Origin: Sulfobacillus thermosulfidooxidans
Lineage (GTDB): Bacteria; Bacillota; Sulfobacillia; Sulfobacillales; Sulfobacillaceae
Reading direction: 5' to 3'
Length of the DNA: 64,000 nucleotides
Assembly (NCBI RefSeq): GCF_001280565.1
Contig: NZ_LGRO01000002.1
Span: 124,001 to 188,000, forward strand
Positions 1 to 9,732 of the stretch are shown one piece after another (within the stretch, counting starts at the first letter, position 1; each line of letters begins with the position of its first letter). The position numbers and the translations under genes were made by a program. The notes under the pieces are model-generated. The model was not told where the DNA came from and made no database searches. It was given only the letters and a program-made list of their open reading frames with translations.

Positions 1-2066
1 ATTTTGACCACATCAGGCATTTCAAAAACGCGTCCGTCCATGGCCGAACGCAGTAATTTGATGTATTCGGCATGAGCCCAGACCAGGGGCATAGCTGATC
101 CTGAAGGCCGGCCAAAAAAGAGTTCTTTTTCGGGAATATCCGGTTGATCCCAGACTTGTTCGGGAATCATTCCGCCTACACTGGAGGCTCCTTCCATGGC
201 TCTTAAATAAGGTTCGGGAGATTCTCCGAGTGCCAGAGCATAATGCCCCCGCTCTCCGGCCAATAAGGGCCACAGACGTCCTTGGCCCGCACCTTGAAAT
301 GGCGATCCATCAGGCATTTCGCCGTATCCATCGTGATTATAACGGTGCCATAACGGACCATAAGGCAAATCCACCTTTAACACCGCATCATAGGCAGCTA
401 CTGAATCGACAATATGGGGATCGCGAGGCGATTTTAAGCCGTAACGGACCAGTTCCAAAAATCCGCCATCAATCACGGCTTCTTCCGGATATTGATTCGG
501 TTCGCCTGGCAACACATTCTTGATGGGAACGTAGCCATGTTCCACCCGACCGTCGGGACTGGGCGGGACGGATACGTGAATGCGAACATAATGCCGCGGA
601 AAACGGGGATCGACTTGCCCATGCTCAGTAAAAGTCCATTTGTCGATGCGCCCTTGCCAATAATCAGCAAGGTGCTCACAAAATTCGGCAATATTGTCGT
701 CGCCCTGCTGCCGGGCTAAATCAGCCCCCAGGATTAAGGCACTAATCGTGGCAGCCAATGTGGAGGGCGAATAGCCGCCGTCTTCCTCCCATCGGTCTTG
801 TTGCGTCACCGGACCTGATAGGCAAATATACCGGAGAGCTTTCTTGACCATGCCGTAAACTGCCCGTTGGTTTTTTATATCTTTCAATTGCCACAAATGA
901 TAGGCTAAGTGAATAGGAAAAGCGGTTTCGTCGAGTTGCGATCCTGACCAATAGGGGACGCCATCCAGCCAAAAATTCTGTGGCCACGACCCATCCGCCT
1001 TCTGCGTCGCAATCAGAAACAACAATGCCTGCCATGCCGCCTCAATGTCTCCTAGGGCAATAAATGCCTGGGCCGCTTCGACCATGTCCCTTGGCCAAAC
1101 CAAATGGTATCCGCCCATGTTGCCGTCTCCCGCAGCATTACCCCAGGGAATTGATAAGGATGCGATAATGCCGCCCGGAAATAATTTGCCGTGGTGAATT
1201 TTTAGGACCATGGCCGAAATGCGCTGCTCACGACTATGGGGATCATCATAAGGTAAAAGGCCACTTAAGCCACTCATATATTCACGCCATTCTTGAATAT
1301 AGCGTTGTTCAATCGTGTAATAGGGATGCAATAGAGCTAAGGACGCCGTAAATTTTGCTTCTTGGATGCTGCGCCCAAAAGCCAAAGCAATCATCTGTTC
1401 AGGTTCTGTTAAATCAAGTTCCGCGGTTAAGGCCACATTACCGTCTAAAGCCTCATCATAGGCTTCTAGTGTTCGCCTATAATAGAGTTGTGTCCAGCCA
1501 TCTGACGCTCCGACGTAACCGACACTGCAGGATCGAAATTTGGCGGTCGATTGAATGCATAATGCCGTAGCTTCCCGCCAAGCCAATAATGCTGGTTCTT
1601 CGCGCAAGGTGATAATTTGTGCGTTATTGTGTGCCCCCTGATTGCCGATATGGGGAGCCACTAACAAGAAAACCCGAAAGTCTTCAATTGATCCCTTGAG
1701 AACTTCAAAGCGAAACTGTTGGATAACGACATTGCCATCGGGCCATGTGACAATCCGTTTGATGATCCGAAAGGTGCTCTGAGGATCCGTATTAATGAGT
1801 TCAAAAGCGGGTGCATCGGGGTCTATGTAATGAAACTCATGCCGCAGATCCCGTTTTTCTTCCAGAAAGCGGCCATCATGTGTGAGGACAAGAAATTGCG
1901 CGTCGCGGGTATTGGCCTGATCCATCCGAGGAAAATAGATTTCATTTAAAATTCCATGCGATAAAGTAAACCATACGCGGGATGTTCCAGCAATTGATGT
2001 GCCAACCGCCATTTTATCACTACTGGTCCACCGTGGTTCGAGTCCTGGTGCTCCGGGTGCCTGCAT
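1..2066 (-). CDS. Glucoamylase / GH15 family glucan 1,4-alpha-glucosidase, C-terminus cut by window edge
   Basis: Predicted to release glucose from the non-reducing ends of alpha-glucans. The minus-strand reading frame is open from the ATG at 2066 to the window edge (688 codons); bacterial two-domain glucoamylases run about 650-800 residues, so little is missing. The N-terminal beta-sandwich signature (TLSHGILNEIYFPRMD) sits near residues 28-43. The (alpha/alpha)6 barrel shows VWPRDMVEAAQAF, and near the end GGMIPEQVWDQ carries the expected catalytic Glu, followed by MPLVWAHAEYIKLLRS. The start is supported by a GGGAGGGG ribosome site about 6 bases upstream. No signal peptide is evident, so it is probably cytosolic and acts on internal glycogen or maltodextrin. 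No partner gene is visible in the window. Family assignment is firm; substrate is inferred. Confidence 0.9.
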   Translation of the reverse strand, partial: MQAPGAPGLEPRWTSSDKMAVGTSIAGTSRVWFTLSHGILNEIYFPRMDQANTRDAQFLVLTHDGRFLEEKRDLRHEFHYIDPDAPAFELINTDPQSTFRIIKRIVTWPDGNVVIQQFRFEVLKGSIEDFRVFLLVAPHIGNQGAHNNAQIITLREEPALLAWREATALCIQSTAKFRSCSVGYVGASDGWTQLYYRRTLEAYDEALDGNVALTAELDLTEPEQMIALAFGRSIQEAKFTASLALLHPYYTIEQRYIQEWREYMSGLSGLLPYDDPHSREQRISAMVLKIHHGKLFPGGIIASLSIPWGNAAGDGNMGGYHLVWPRDMVEAAQAFIALGDIEAAWQALLFLIATQKADGSWPQNFWLDGVPYWSGSQLDETAFPIHLAYHLWQLKDIKNQRAVYGMVKKALRYICLSGPVTQQDRWEEDGGYSPSTLAATISALILGADLARQQGDDNIAEFCEHLADYWQGRIDKWTFTEHGQVDPRFPRHYVRIHVSVPPSPDGRVEHGYVPIKNVLPGEPNQYPEEAVIDGGFLELVRYGLKSPRDPHIVDSVAAYDAVLKVDLPYGPLWHRYNHDGYGEMPDGSPFQGAGQGRLWPLLAGERGHYALALGESPEPYLRAMEGASSVGGMIPEQVWDQPDIPEKELFFGRPSGSAMPLVWAHAEYIKLLRSAMDGRVFEMPDVVK

Positions 2067-2258
2067 TAAATCCCCTCCCTACCTTTGTTATGCAAATGGG
2101 ACAATCTCAAATGTGCTGCTTCTTTTCATTATGCATGAGCATCACAACGAAAAGGTTGGGACACCAGGCCAAAAACCATGAAATTTTTGCACGAGATAAC
2201 GCCTTTAACCTGCTTTGGCCCTAAGTCGCCGGATAAGCTCAATGGTCTTAGCACAGGG

Positions 2259-2966
2259 TCAGCGTGCGATTTCTGCCATCCACAGGGGATTATCGATGAT
2301 CACCCCATCAATCCCTTCATGAATCCACTGGGTCATGGTCCGAGCATCTTTGAGACTCCACGCGGCAACTTGATATCCCGCCTGCTGATAACGCTTTAGC
2401 GATTGCACGCTTAAAAACGGCGCCGCAACGTGAACGGCATCAACATGAACGAGACTCGCAAACTCTTCTACGTCTGGCAACCAACTCGCCCACAGTGCAG
2501 CACGAGAAATATCTGGCAGACGTTCTTCCAAAAGGGTTAATAAGGTTCCACTAAATGATGAAAAAAGAATGCGATTTTGCCAATGCGCATGCCGAATAAT
2601 ATGGACTAAACAATCGACGAAAAAGGCATCCAGTGCACCTTGTTCCTTCAGTTCCAAATTTATGTACAGTGCCTTGGGCAATTGTGCCAAATCTTCGAGA
2701 CGATTTATCGTGCCTTGAGTCAGTGCCTGGATATCCAACCAGTCCAAATCTTTAATCCTTAGTGGCTGACCATCTACCCCTGGCAATTCGGCATCATGGG
2801 CCAAAACAATGGTACCGTCCCGAGCAATTTGCAAATCGCATTCAATGCCATGAGCCCCCGCCTCAAAAGCATCTAAAAACGCCTGCAGACTATTTTCCGG
2901 ATACCGGACCGCGTAACCGCGATGTGCCCATATGAATGGTTTCATTTGTTGATAACCCCAAAACAT
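2259..2966 (-). CDS. Glycerophosphodiester phosphodiesterase
   Basis: GDPD-family TIM-barrel enzyme (235 aa) that hydrolyses glycerophosphodiesters to sn-glycerol 3-phosphate and an alcohol. Visible motifs are AHRGY near the N-terminus, ENSLQAF, and the metal site GIECDLQIARDGTIVLAHD; the C-terminal GVIIDNP closes the barrel. The frame extends 20 codons further upstream, but the ATG at 2966 has an AAAGGAG ribosome site 9 bases before it, so that start was chosen. No export signal is obvious, which suggests a cytosolic form working on phospholipid breakdown products. It stands alone between the GH15 gene and a divergent binding-protein gene. Confidence 0.9.
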   Translation of the reverse strand: MFWGYQQMKPFIWAHRGYAVRYPENSLQAFLDAFEAGAHGIECDLQIARDGTIVLAHDAELPGVDGQPLRIKDLDWLDIQALTQGTINRLEDLAQLPKALYINLELKEQGALDAFFVDCLVHIIRHAHWQNRILFSSFSGTLLTLLEERLPDISRAALWASWLPDVEEFASLVHVDAVHVAAPFLSVQSLKRYQQAGYQVAAWSLKDARTMTQWIHEGIDGVIIDNPLWMAEIAR

Positions 2967-3301
2967 GTCTGCCTGCTCCTTTAATGACAAAATCACGAGA
3001 CAACACCACAAACCCCTAGACGCCATATTCCCATGGTCTAGGTCTCATTTCACTATAGCAAAAGCGATCGTGCTATGCGGCTTGGATCGCTGGAGAACAT
3101 TGTTAGATAACCCAGTAAATGTTATGGCAAAACAGGTTTAAGATTCTGAAGGAATTTCGAAAAAATTGTCGAATACGTATAATTATTCTTCCATTATTAT
3201 ATTCGCGACGGTTGTTAGACTGACCTATCCCCGTTCGTAGTACAGGATATTTTTATGGTTGGCTAGAATCATCTGCATGATCATTCAGGAGGCTGAGGAA
3301 C

Positions 3302-5026
3302 TTGTCACGTAAATCTCTCGTTATGACATCAAGTCTCGTCCTTTCCCTCATTGCAGCGGGATGCGGCAATCAGACATCGGCTCCAACCAAAACCATAGTC
3401 AAAGGTGGGACAGCTGTCATCGCCTTAGCCCCACAGACATCGCCCAATTGGTTCTTTCCCATACGTGCGGTAGGATTTGGCTCGGATGTCAATATGCAGG
3501 TCGAGAATTTAATGTACAAACCGTTGTTGAGTATAACCCCAAGTGATGGCATCGATTTCGCTCATTCTCTTGTCTCGAGCATTGCTGTCTCCCATAACGA
3601 TACGGTCTTTACTCTGCACCTCAATTCTCGCTATCGTTGGTCGAATAATCACCCCATCACGGCGAAGGACGTCTTATTCGCATGGAATCTTATCCAAACT
3701 ACGAGTTCATCGAATCCCGATTTACCTTGGAGCCATGCAGGTAGCGGTGTCGGCGGAATTCCGGAATTGTGGAAGAACGTGACCGCTATCAATCCGACAA
3801 CCGTGCAGGTTACCCTAAATTCTCCCGTCAATCCTATTTGGTTTGAACACAATGGATTAGCCCAAATCACCCCATTGCCGGTCTCCGTTTGGGATAAATA
3901 TCCGCATAACATCATCAAAGAATTGGCCTACATCAAATCCGTCGCCAATTCGCCTGGTGCTGCACCCTATCACGTGGTCGATGGGCCTTACCAATTCGCC
4001 AGTATGCAACCCAATAATAACTGGACATTTATTCCCAATCCCCATTATGGTGGCCACAAATCGTCCCTGGCTAAAGTGATTTTTCAATACGAAACCTCAC
4101 CGCAAGCGGAATTTGAAGGATTAAAAACCGGTACGATTACCGTCGGATATCTTCCGGCTTCCTTATGGGATTCACGGACTCAACTGCGCAATGACACCTT
4201 AACCACAGCCTATTTGTTCGGCTTTAATTACTTGCAACCCAATTTAAATCCCAAGGCTCCAGGAGGCCTCGGAAAAGCTTTCGACTCACGCTATGTACGT
4301 GAAGCCTTACAGATGGGAATCAACCAGCCAGGGATCATTTCCACGTTTTATCATGGCTATGGAGTCGTCGAAAACGGCCCTATTCCCTCTGAGCCCCCCA
4401 CTCATTTTTACGATAGCCAGTTAAAATCGCCACTGTACCCCTACAACCCTCAAGCAGGAAAACAATTACTCGAAAAGCACGGATGGCACTTGGTTAATGG
4501 TGTCATGACCAAAGGATCGACGCGTCTAGCATTTACTTTAACTTATGTGAGCGGCAGCAATACAGTCAGTGATATTGCGCAATTACTTAAAAGCAGCTGG
4601 GCAAAAGAGGGAATCGCTGTCACCTTGCAGTCACAGCCCTTTGATCAAATTATTGCTCAAGCTAACCAAAGCGACCCCAGTAAATGGAATATGGTTTGGT
4701 GGGGCGGAGGATGGACATATGAGCCAGACTTTTATCCCACGGGTGGAGGCTTGTTCAAAACGGGTGCCGGCGCGAATTTTGGCGGATATAGCAGCTCCGT
4801 GATGGATCAATTAATAACTCAAACTTACGAACCCGGAACACCTCGTCAAATCCAACAACGTCTTGATGCGTACCAAAAATGGGCCGCAGAAGATTTGCCC
4901 GTGTTGTGGATGCCCTGGACCCCGTCGTTTAATGTCCATGCCAACGCCTTGCATGGGTCCGTTAAAACCTTTAATCCGGTATCGGATTTGTATTCTCCCA
5001 ACTATTGGACCCTGTCCCCGTCCTAA
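3302..5026 (+). CDS. Family-5 extracellular solute-binding lipoprotein (oligopeptide/nickel type)
   Basis: Substrate-binding component of an ABC importer of the OppA/DppA class (574 aa). A lipoprotein signal ends in LIAAGC at about residues 16-21, so it should be anchored outside the membrane by a lipidated Cys. Family hallmarks include NLMYKPLLSI, FTLHLNSRYRWSNNHPITAKDV and the long C-terminal lobe. Translation starts at TTG, placed by a CAGGAGG ribosome site. It is an orphan: no permease or ATPase genes lie nearby, and a terminator follows directly. The substrate cannot be told from sequence; peptides are most likely by family. Confidence 0.88.
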   Translation: MSRKSLVMTSSLVLSLIAAGCGNQTSAPTKTIVKGGTAVIALAPQTSPNWFFPIRAVGFGSDVNMQVENLMYKPLLSITPSDGIDFAHSLVSSIAVSHNDTVFTLHLNSRYRWSNNHPITAKDVLFAWNLIQTTSSSNPDLPWSHAGSGVGGIPELWKNVTAINPTTVQVTLNSPVNPIWFEHNGLAQITPLPVSVWDKYPHNIIKELAYIKSVANSPGAAPYHVVDGPYQFASMQPNNNWTFIPNPHYGGHKSSLAKVIFQYETSPQAEFEGLKTGTITVGYLPASLWDSRTQLRNDTLTTAYLFGFNYLQPNLNPKAPGGLGKAFDSRYVREALQMGINQPGIISTFYHGYGVVENGPIPSEPPTHFYDSQLKSPLYPYNPQAGKQLLEKHGWHLVNGVMTKGSTRLAFTLTYVSGSNTVSDIAQLLKSSWAKEGIAVTLQSQPFDQIIAQANQSDPSKWNMVWWGGGWTYEPDFYPTGGGLFKTGAGANFGGYSSSVMDQLITQTYEPGTPRQIQQRLDAYQKWAAEDLPVLWMPWTPSFNVHANALHGSVKTFNPVSDLYSPNYWTLSPS

Positions 5027-5033
5027 AATTATT

Positions 5034-5075
5034 CCCCGAAGGCGACCCGAGTAAGCCTGCCTTCGGGGATATTTC
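5034..5075 (+). terminator. Rho-independent terminator of the binding-protein gene
   Basis: A 10-bp perfect stem (CCCCGAAGGC at 5034-5043, GCCTTCGGGG at 5059-5068) is followed by a T-rich tract. It lies 8 bases after the stop codon, which supports a monocistronic binding-protein transcript. Confidence 0.85.
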
Positions 5076-5172
5076 TTCTTGCTATCTCTGTAAGTCCCTC
5101 ATCTATCTTTAGAAACAACGCAATTTTCCCAGAATATTCGCTATACTGGTATTCAAAAAGGGGTTTTTTCCC

Positions 5173-6765
5173 ATGCAGTCCCTCATTCATCGCCATAACT
5201 TATATGATCTTGTACACCGGTCCGCTGCTCGTTATCCTGAGAAAATCGCTGTGATCAGCCCCACTTCCCGACTTACCTACCGAAAATGGGAATGGGCTAT
5301 TAATAATCTGGCCCAATTTCTTTTTCACCAGGGATTTCACAAAGGAGATAAGATCGCGGTAGATTCCCGAAACTCTGCGGAATATGCGACACTCATATTT
5401 GCCGCAGCTCAACTCGGTGTCATTCTGGTTCCCATCAATTTTATGTTAGCCGCCCCGGAAATTTCCTACATTTTGAGTCATGCTGAAGTCAATGGCATCA
5501 TTAGTGACAGGGAATTTACTGAACGAATTGATACAGCCCTCACGCTATTACCCGACCCGACTGTCCTCACGGGTCGCCTTTTTGTGTTGATTCCAAAGGA
5601 TGAGACTGTGGGATGGGAAGCACTTCCCAGCCTATCTTCTTTAGCTTCGCCACCACATCTTACTGATTTGCCCCTTGATGGACCTTCGGGCGATGACATG
5701 GCCCAAATCCTTTATACCTCGGGAACAGAATCTCGTCCAAAAGGTGTTATGCTCACCCATAACAACTTGATTCATGAATATGTGAGCGTTGTCATTGATG
5801 GAGGATTTGCAGCGGACGATATTGTCTTACATGCTCTACCGTTTTACCATAGTGCGCAACAGCATGTGTTCTTAGGCCCTTATACGTATTTAGGGGCTAC
5901 GCACGTCATCACATCGATGCCCCGTCCCGATATTATTCTCCCTCTCATTGCGGAAGAACGCGTTACGGAGTTCTTTGCTCCCCCTACCGTTTGGATTAGC
6001 CTACTCCGCTCTCCCCTCTTTGATCATTATGATTTAAGCTCTTTGACCAAAGGCCATTATGGCGCGGCGATTATGCCTAAAGAAATTCTATTGGAACTCA
6101 GTCGGCGATTGCCCCACACCCAATTCTGGAATTTTTACGGTCAGACAGAAATCGCCCCGTTAGCCACCGTACTAAAACCTCATGATCAACTGAGAAAGCT
6201 TGGATCATGTGGGCAAGCGGCCCTCAATGTAGAAACGGTACTCCTCGATGAACATAATCAACCGGTACCTTGTGGAGAGATTGGTGAAATATGCCACCGT
6301 AGTCCCCATATTATGCCAGGGTACTACCGCGATCCCGAGAAGACCCAAGAGGCTTTTCAAGGCGGATGATTTCATAGCGGTGACTTAGGAATTATGGATG
6401 AAGACGGCTATTTAACTGTGGTCGACCGTAAGAAAGATATGATTAAAACCGGTGGAGAAAACGTCGCCAGTCGTGAAGTCGAAGAAGTCATTTACCAGTT
6501 GCCAGGGATTTTTGAAGTGGCCGTGATTGGCGTAGCCGATCCTTACTGGATCGAAAAAGTCGTGGCCATCGTTGTCTTAAAAGAGGGGATTACAATGAAT
6601 GCATCCGATATTATCGCCTGGTGCCGGCAACATCTCGCACCCTACAAAGTTCCCAAAGAGGTGGTGATAACCTCTGCCTTACCGAAAAATCCAACGGGCA
6701 AAATCTTAAAACGGGAACTGCGTAGGAGCTTGGCTGAAGATTCAGGTCATATGTCACCAGCGTAA
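5173..6765 (+). pseudogene. Acyl-CoA synthetase (AMP-forming) interrupted by one in-frame TGA
   Basis: Long- or medium-chain fatty acyl-CoA ligase of the ANL superfamily. The N-terminal part (398 codons) carries the P-loop ILYTSGTESRPKGVML, NFYGQTEIAP and GEICHRSPHIMPGYYRDPEK. Codon 399 is TGA at 6367-6369. The same frame continues without shift: FHSGDLGIMDEDGYL, then RKKDMIKTGGENV and the C-terminal hinge/lid with PTGKILKREL. Family members have Trp at the TGA position (GGWFHSGDLG), so one TGG to TGA change explains the break. Total length, 530 codons, is normal. Either the gene is inactivated, or low-level readthrough occurs, or it is a sequence error. A downstream restart at the ATG at 6394 would give only the small C-terminal domain. 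Confidence 0.85.
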
Positions 6766-6813
6766 AGCTATGCATGTCGCCAGGCAGAGATCGAGATGTC
6801 TTCGCTGCAGATG

Positions 6814-6858
6814 AAGGCCCTCAGCATTCAAGAAATGCTGGGGGCCTTGATTTATTGA
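6814..6858. terminator. Strong inverted repeat between convergent genes
   Basis: A 15-bp near-perfect stem (AAGGCCCTCAGCATT at 6814-6828, AATGCTGGGGGCCTT at 6834-6848) lies between the acyl-CoA synthetase and the end of thiO. The T-rich tract on the plus side is weak. It is placed to stop transcription from both sides. Confidence 0.6.
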
Positions 6859-6873
6859 GGCACACGCTTTTCA

Positions 6874-7998
6874 TCATGAAAAAAACCGCTCTGGCAAAAA
6901 CGCTGCAGGAGGTAAAGTGCCATTTTGAGCCCAATGAAGGACCAAATCCCCGGTAATAGCTGATAATAGCACCCCATTACGGTAATGTCCCGCGGCCACG
7001 TAAAGTCCTTGGCGTCCAGGCCATGGCCCCAGAATGGGAAGACCATCAGGCGCCATGGGTCTAAGTCCAGCCCAAATGGCTTGCCAATGCATCTGGGAAA
7101 TGCGGGGACCAAAATAACGAAACGACTGAGCCAATTGGGCCACCCCATCGGCTGTGACGCGGTCATCAAATCCCGCATCATCTTCCGTCGCACCCAATAT
7201 CAGCCGGCCATCGGGTTTGGGTACCACGTACCGGTGATGCGCAAAGACGACATGGCGAATGGGAACCTCATCGCTTGTTAATGCAAGAATTTGGCCGCGG
7301 ATGGGCTTAATGGGTAATGCGCGCACTTCATCCAATGTCGCTAAAATGGATTGAGCCCAGGAACCCGCGGCGACAATCACCGCTTTTTGCGCCCGAAACT
7401 GTCCCTTTGTGGTGTCAATTCCCAACACATCCCCACTCTTTGATGTCAAAAAGCGTTGGACCATGACGCCAAAGTGGCTTGCCATGCCAGCATGATTCCC
7501 AGCTCGCACCAGGGCCTGAACCAGTTTAGGACCATGCACCTGCATCTCGTGAGGCGCATATAAAGCCCCCACAGCATGTTGCATGTCCGGTTCAAGATCT
7601 TTCAATTGTGCGGACGTAACCCATTCGACCGCGACTTTATTTTTTTGCCAGCGATATAACTCATTCAGTCTTTGTGCTTCAGCATCATCTAATGCAGCTT
7701 GAATCACGCCCGTTTGATGCAGATCCACATGCATCTGACTGGCTTCTTCAATTTCTTCTATTAAGGCGGGATATCTAAGAAAACTCGCCTGCAGCAAATC
7801 GAAAAAAGGCACCGATGATCCGGCTTCAGCCGTTGGCGATAATATGCCCGCCGCAGCTCGGGAGGCCTGGCCACCAGGTGGCCCCTGATCAACCAGCATG
7901 ACGGAGTAGCCATGCGTCACTAAACGGTACGCAATCATCGCCCCGATAATACCCGCTCCGACAACAATGAAATCTTGGCTGTTATCCATCTCCTCCAT
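6874..7998 (-). CDS. thiO: Glycine oxidase ThiO (FAD-dependent)
   Basis: Oxidises glycine to iminoglycine, which ThiG uses to build the thiazole ring of thiamine in aerobic bacilli. The protein (374 aa) has a DAO-type FAD site near the N-terminus (DFIVVGAGIIGAMIAYRL), GGQASRAAAGILSP, and the C-terminal AAGHYRNGVLLSAITG. Possible starts cluster at 8004 (ATGA overlap with thiF stop) and 7998; the latter has GGAAGGGG at better spacing and was chosen. It is the last gene of the thiamine operon, tightly coupled to thiF. Confidence 0.9.
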   Translation of the reverse strand: MEEMDNSQDFIVVGAGIIGAMIAYRLVTHGYSVMLVDQGPPGGQASRAAAGILSPTAEAGSSVPFFDLLQASFLRYPALIEEIEEASQMHVDLHQTGVIQAALDDAEAQRLNELYRWQKNKVAVEWVTSAQLKDLEPDMQHAVGALYAPHEMQVHGPKLVQALVRAGNHAGMASHFGVMVQRFLTSKSGDVLGIDTTKGQFRAQKAVIVAAGSWAQSILATLDEVRALPIKPIRGQILALTSDEVPIRHVVFAHHRYVVPKPDGRLILGATEDDAGFDDRVTADGVAQLAQSFRYFGPRISQMHWQAIWAGLRPMAPDGLPILGPWPGRQGLYVAAGHYRNGVLLSAITGDLVLHWAQNGTLPPAAFLPERFFS

Positions 7999-8000
7999 TA

Positions 8001-8744
8001 TCATTCCCCTTCCCCACCACACACGGCACAATCCCGGCGGGCCGTAAATTGGATAATACGCGACTGAGCCCGGTACGCATCATAGGTCCAAATCCGGCCT
8101 TGCAAGAGATCTCCGGCATGTAACAAGATTTTTAATGCTTCTTGCGCTTGAACTGTACCAGCCATGCCCACTACCGGTCCTAAAACCCCGGTGAGCGCAC
8201 AATTTTGGTCCGCATAGGGAGAATCTCCAAAAAGACACTGCAAACACGGTTTACCGCCATTGACGACATATACTTGGGCTTCATAGCCAATGGCCCCGGC
8301 AAACACCACCGGCACATGATGGCGCACGCTAAAACGGTTTAACACTGTTCTCGTGTTCCAGTTGTCTAGGCCGTCGATAATCACGTCATGTCCTTTTAGC
8401 AACTCTTCGGCGTTGTCCTCATTAAGCGCTACCGGCTCGATCTGAAACGACGCTCGCGGTGCGAGTTCTTGCAGGTGTTCGCGTGCAGCCTCGACTTTGA
8501 AACGGTTGATATCCGTTGGCCGAAACAGGATTTGCCGTCCCAGATTGTGGGCATTGACCCGGTCGGGATCATAAAGCGTTAGGTGACCCACGCCTTGCGC
8601 TGTCAGGTATAAAGCGGAGGCATTGCCCAGTCCTCCCATTCCGACAATGGCCACACGGCTTTCCTTGAGCCGTGTGGCCCAGGAAGGCTTGGCATCTGGC
8701 AACGACACAAGCCGTCTCACACGTTCTTTATCCGTTATCACCAT
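8001..8744 (-). CDS. thiF: ThiF/MoeB-type adenylyltransferase (E1-like)
   Basis: Adenylates the C-terminal Gly-Gly of ThiS so that it can receive sulfur. Visible features are the Rossmann ATP-binding loop GMGGLG, YDPDRVNAHNLGRQ, DGLDNWNTR, and two CxxC pairs (CLQC and CAVC) expected to bind one zinc ion. The frame can start at TTG 8765 inside thiG; the ATG at 8744, five bases after the thiG stop, was chosen, though the ribosome site is weak. Position between thiG and thiO supports ThiF rather than MoeB, although one protein may serve both pathways. Confidence 0.88.
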   Translation of the reverse strand: MVITDKERVRRLVSLPDAKPSWATRLKESRVAIVGMGGLGNASALYLTAQGVGHLTLYDPDRVNAHNLGRQILFRPTDINRFKVEAAREHLQELAPRASFQIEPVALNEDNAEELLKGHDVIIDGLDNWNTRTVLNRFSVRHHVPVVFAGAIGYEAQVYVVNGGKPCLQCLFGDSPYADQNCALTGVLGPVVGMAGTVQAQEALKILLHAGDLLQGRIWTYDAYRAQSRIIQFTARRDCAVCGGEGE

Positions 8745-8748
8745 AACA

Positions 8749-9528
8749 TCATTGACCTGCAGCAATCATACCCGTTGTGGGAGAGGACGCGACGGCATCT
8801 TGTCTTTTGGGCATCCGCCCTGCTTCAAAGCCTAAACGTCCCGCCTCTACCGCCCATTTCATCGCCTGAGCCATCATCACCGGATCACCTGCTTGGGCAA
8901 TGGCGGTATTAATCAGTACCGCGTCGGCTCCATTTTCCATCGCAAGACAGGCGTCTTGAGGACTTCCAATGCCAGCATCGACAATGACAGGCACAGATAC
9001 CCGCTGTTTGAAGCGGCGGACGGCCTCGACATCCAAGACCCCTTGACCTGATCCAATCGGCGAACCCAAGGGCATGATGGCATGTGCTCCCGCTTTATCG
9101 AGATATTTGGCCAAAACCGGATCCGGTGTGGTGTACACCATCACGGTAAAACCCTCTTGCACTAACACTTTGGTCGCTTCCAAGGTTTCAATGGGATCAG
9201 GCCATAATAAATCTTGATCGCCGATAATCTCCAGTTTAACCAGCGTGCCAATGCCCGCAGCTTTAGCCAAATGCGCTACGGCAATGGCCTCTTTAGCCGT
9301 GTAACAGCCAGCCGTATTCGGTAAAATCCGCACGTTCTTAGGAATAAAATCGAGTAATGACGGCTCGTTCGGATTGTCTAAATTCACCCGGCGCAGCGCG
9401 ACGGTGACGAGTTCTGTTCCAGACGCGATGATAGCCTCCCGCATCAGGTCAAAAGTTTGATATTTACCCGTTCCGACAATCAAGCGTGATCCAAAAGTAT
9501 ATTCCCCAATTTGCAACACATTCGCCAT
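8749..9528 (-). CDS. thiG: Thiazole synthase ThiG
   Basis: TIM-barrel enzyme (259 aa) that condenses deoxyxylulose 5-phosphate, iminoglycine and ThiS-thiocarboxylate to thiazole phosphate. Recognised by SRLIVGTGKYQTFDLM, VTVALRRVN, LPNTAGCYTAKEA, VKLEIIGD with the Schiff-base Lys, and DAGIGSPQDACLAMENGADAV split over the phosphate site. It directly follows thiS with a 3-base gap and precedes thiF, the classic thiSGF arrangement. Confidence 0.96.
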   Translation of the reverse strand: MANVLQIGEYTFGSRLIVGTGKYQTFDLMREAIIASGTELVTVALRRVNLDNPNEPSLLDFIPKNVRILPNTAGCYTAKEAIAVAHLAKAAGIGTLVKLEIIGDQDLLWPDPIETLEATKVLVQEGFTVMVYTTPDPVLAKYLDKAGAHAIMPLGSPIGSGQGVLDVEAVRRFKQRVSVPVIVDAGIGSPQDACLAMENGADAVLINTAIAQAGDPVMMAQAMKWAVEAGRLGFEAGRMPKRQDAVASSPTTGMIAAGQ

Positions 9529-9531
9529 GTC

Positions 9532-9732
9532 TTAACCCCCTCCGACAAATCGTACAATTTCCACGGTATCGTTCTCTTGCACTTGACCATGATCGAAATC
9601 CGTACGGCCAATAATTTCGCCATTGACCATTACGGCGACTGTTTGATGATCCACTCCTAAAACATCTAACATCTCTTTAACGGTCCGAACATTTTGCAAG
9701 TCACGCGGTTCTCCATTGATAATCAGTCGCAT
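9532..9732 (-). CDS. thiS: Sulfur carrier protein ThiS
   Basis: Ubiquitin-fold sulfur carrier of 66 aa ending in VRFVGGG; the terminal Gly-Gly is adenylated by ThiF and converted to a thiocarboxylate. RLIINGEPRD and the central VAVMVNGEII fit the family. Its start overlaps the end of the upstream tenI-like gene by 10 bases, indicating translational coupling. Confidence 0.95.
   Translation of the reverse strand: MRLIINGEPRDLQNVRTVKEMLDVLGVDHQTVAVMVNGEIIGRTDFDHGQVQENDTVEIVRFVGGG

Noticed and set aside
5173..6765. UGA read as Trp (alternative genetic code)
   Set aside because: Other genes, e.g. thiG and thiF, end with TGA and use TGG for Trp, so TGA is a stop in this genome.
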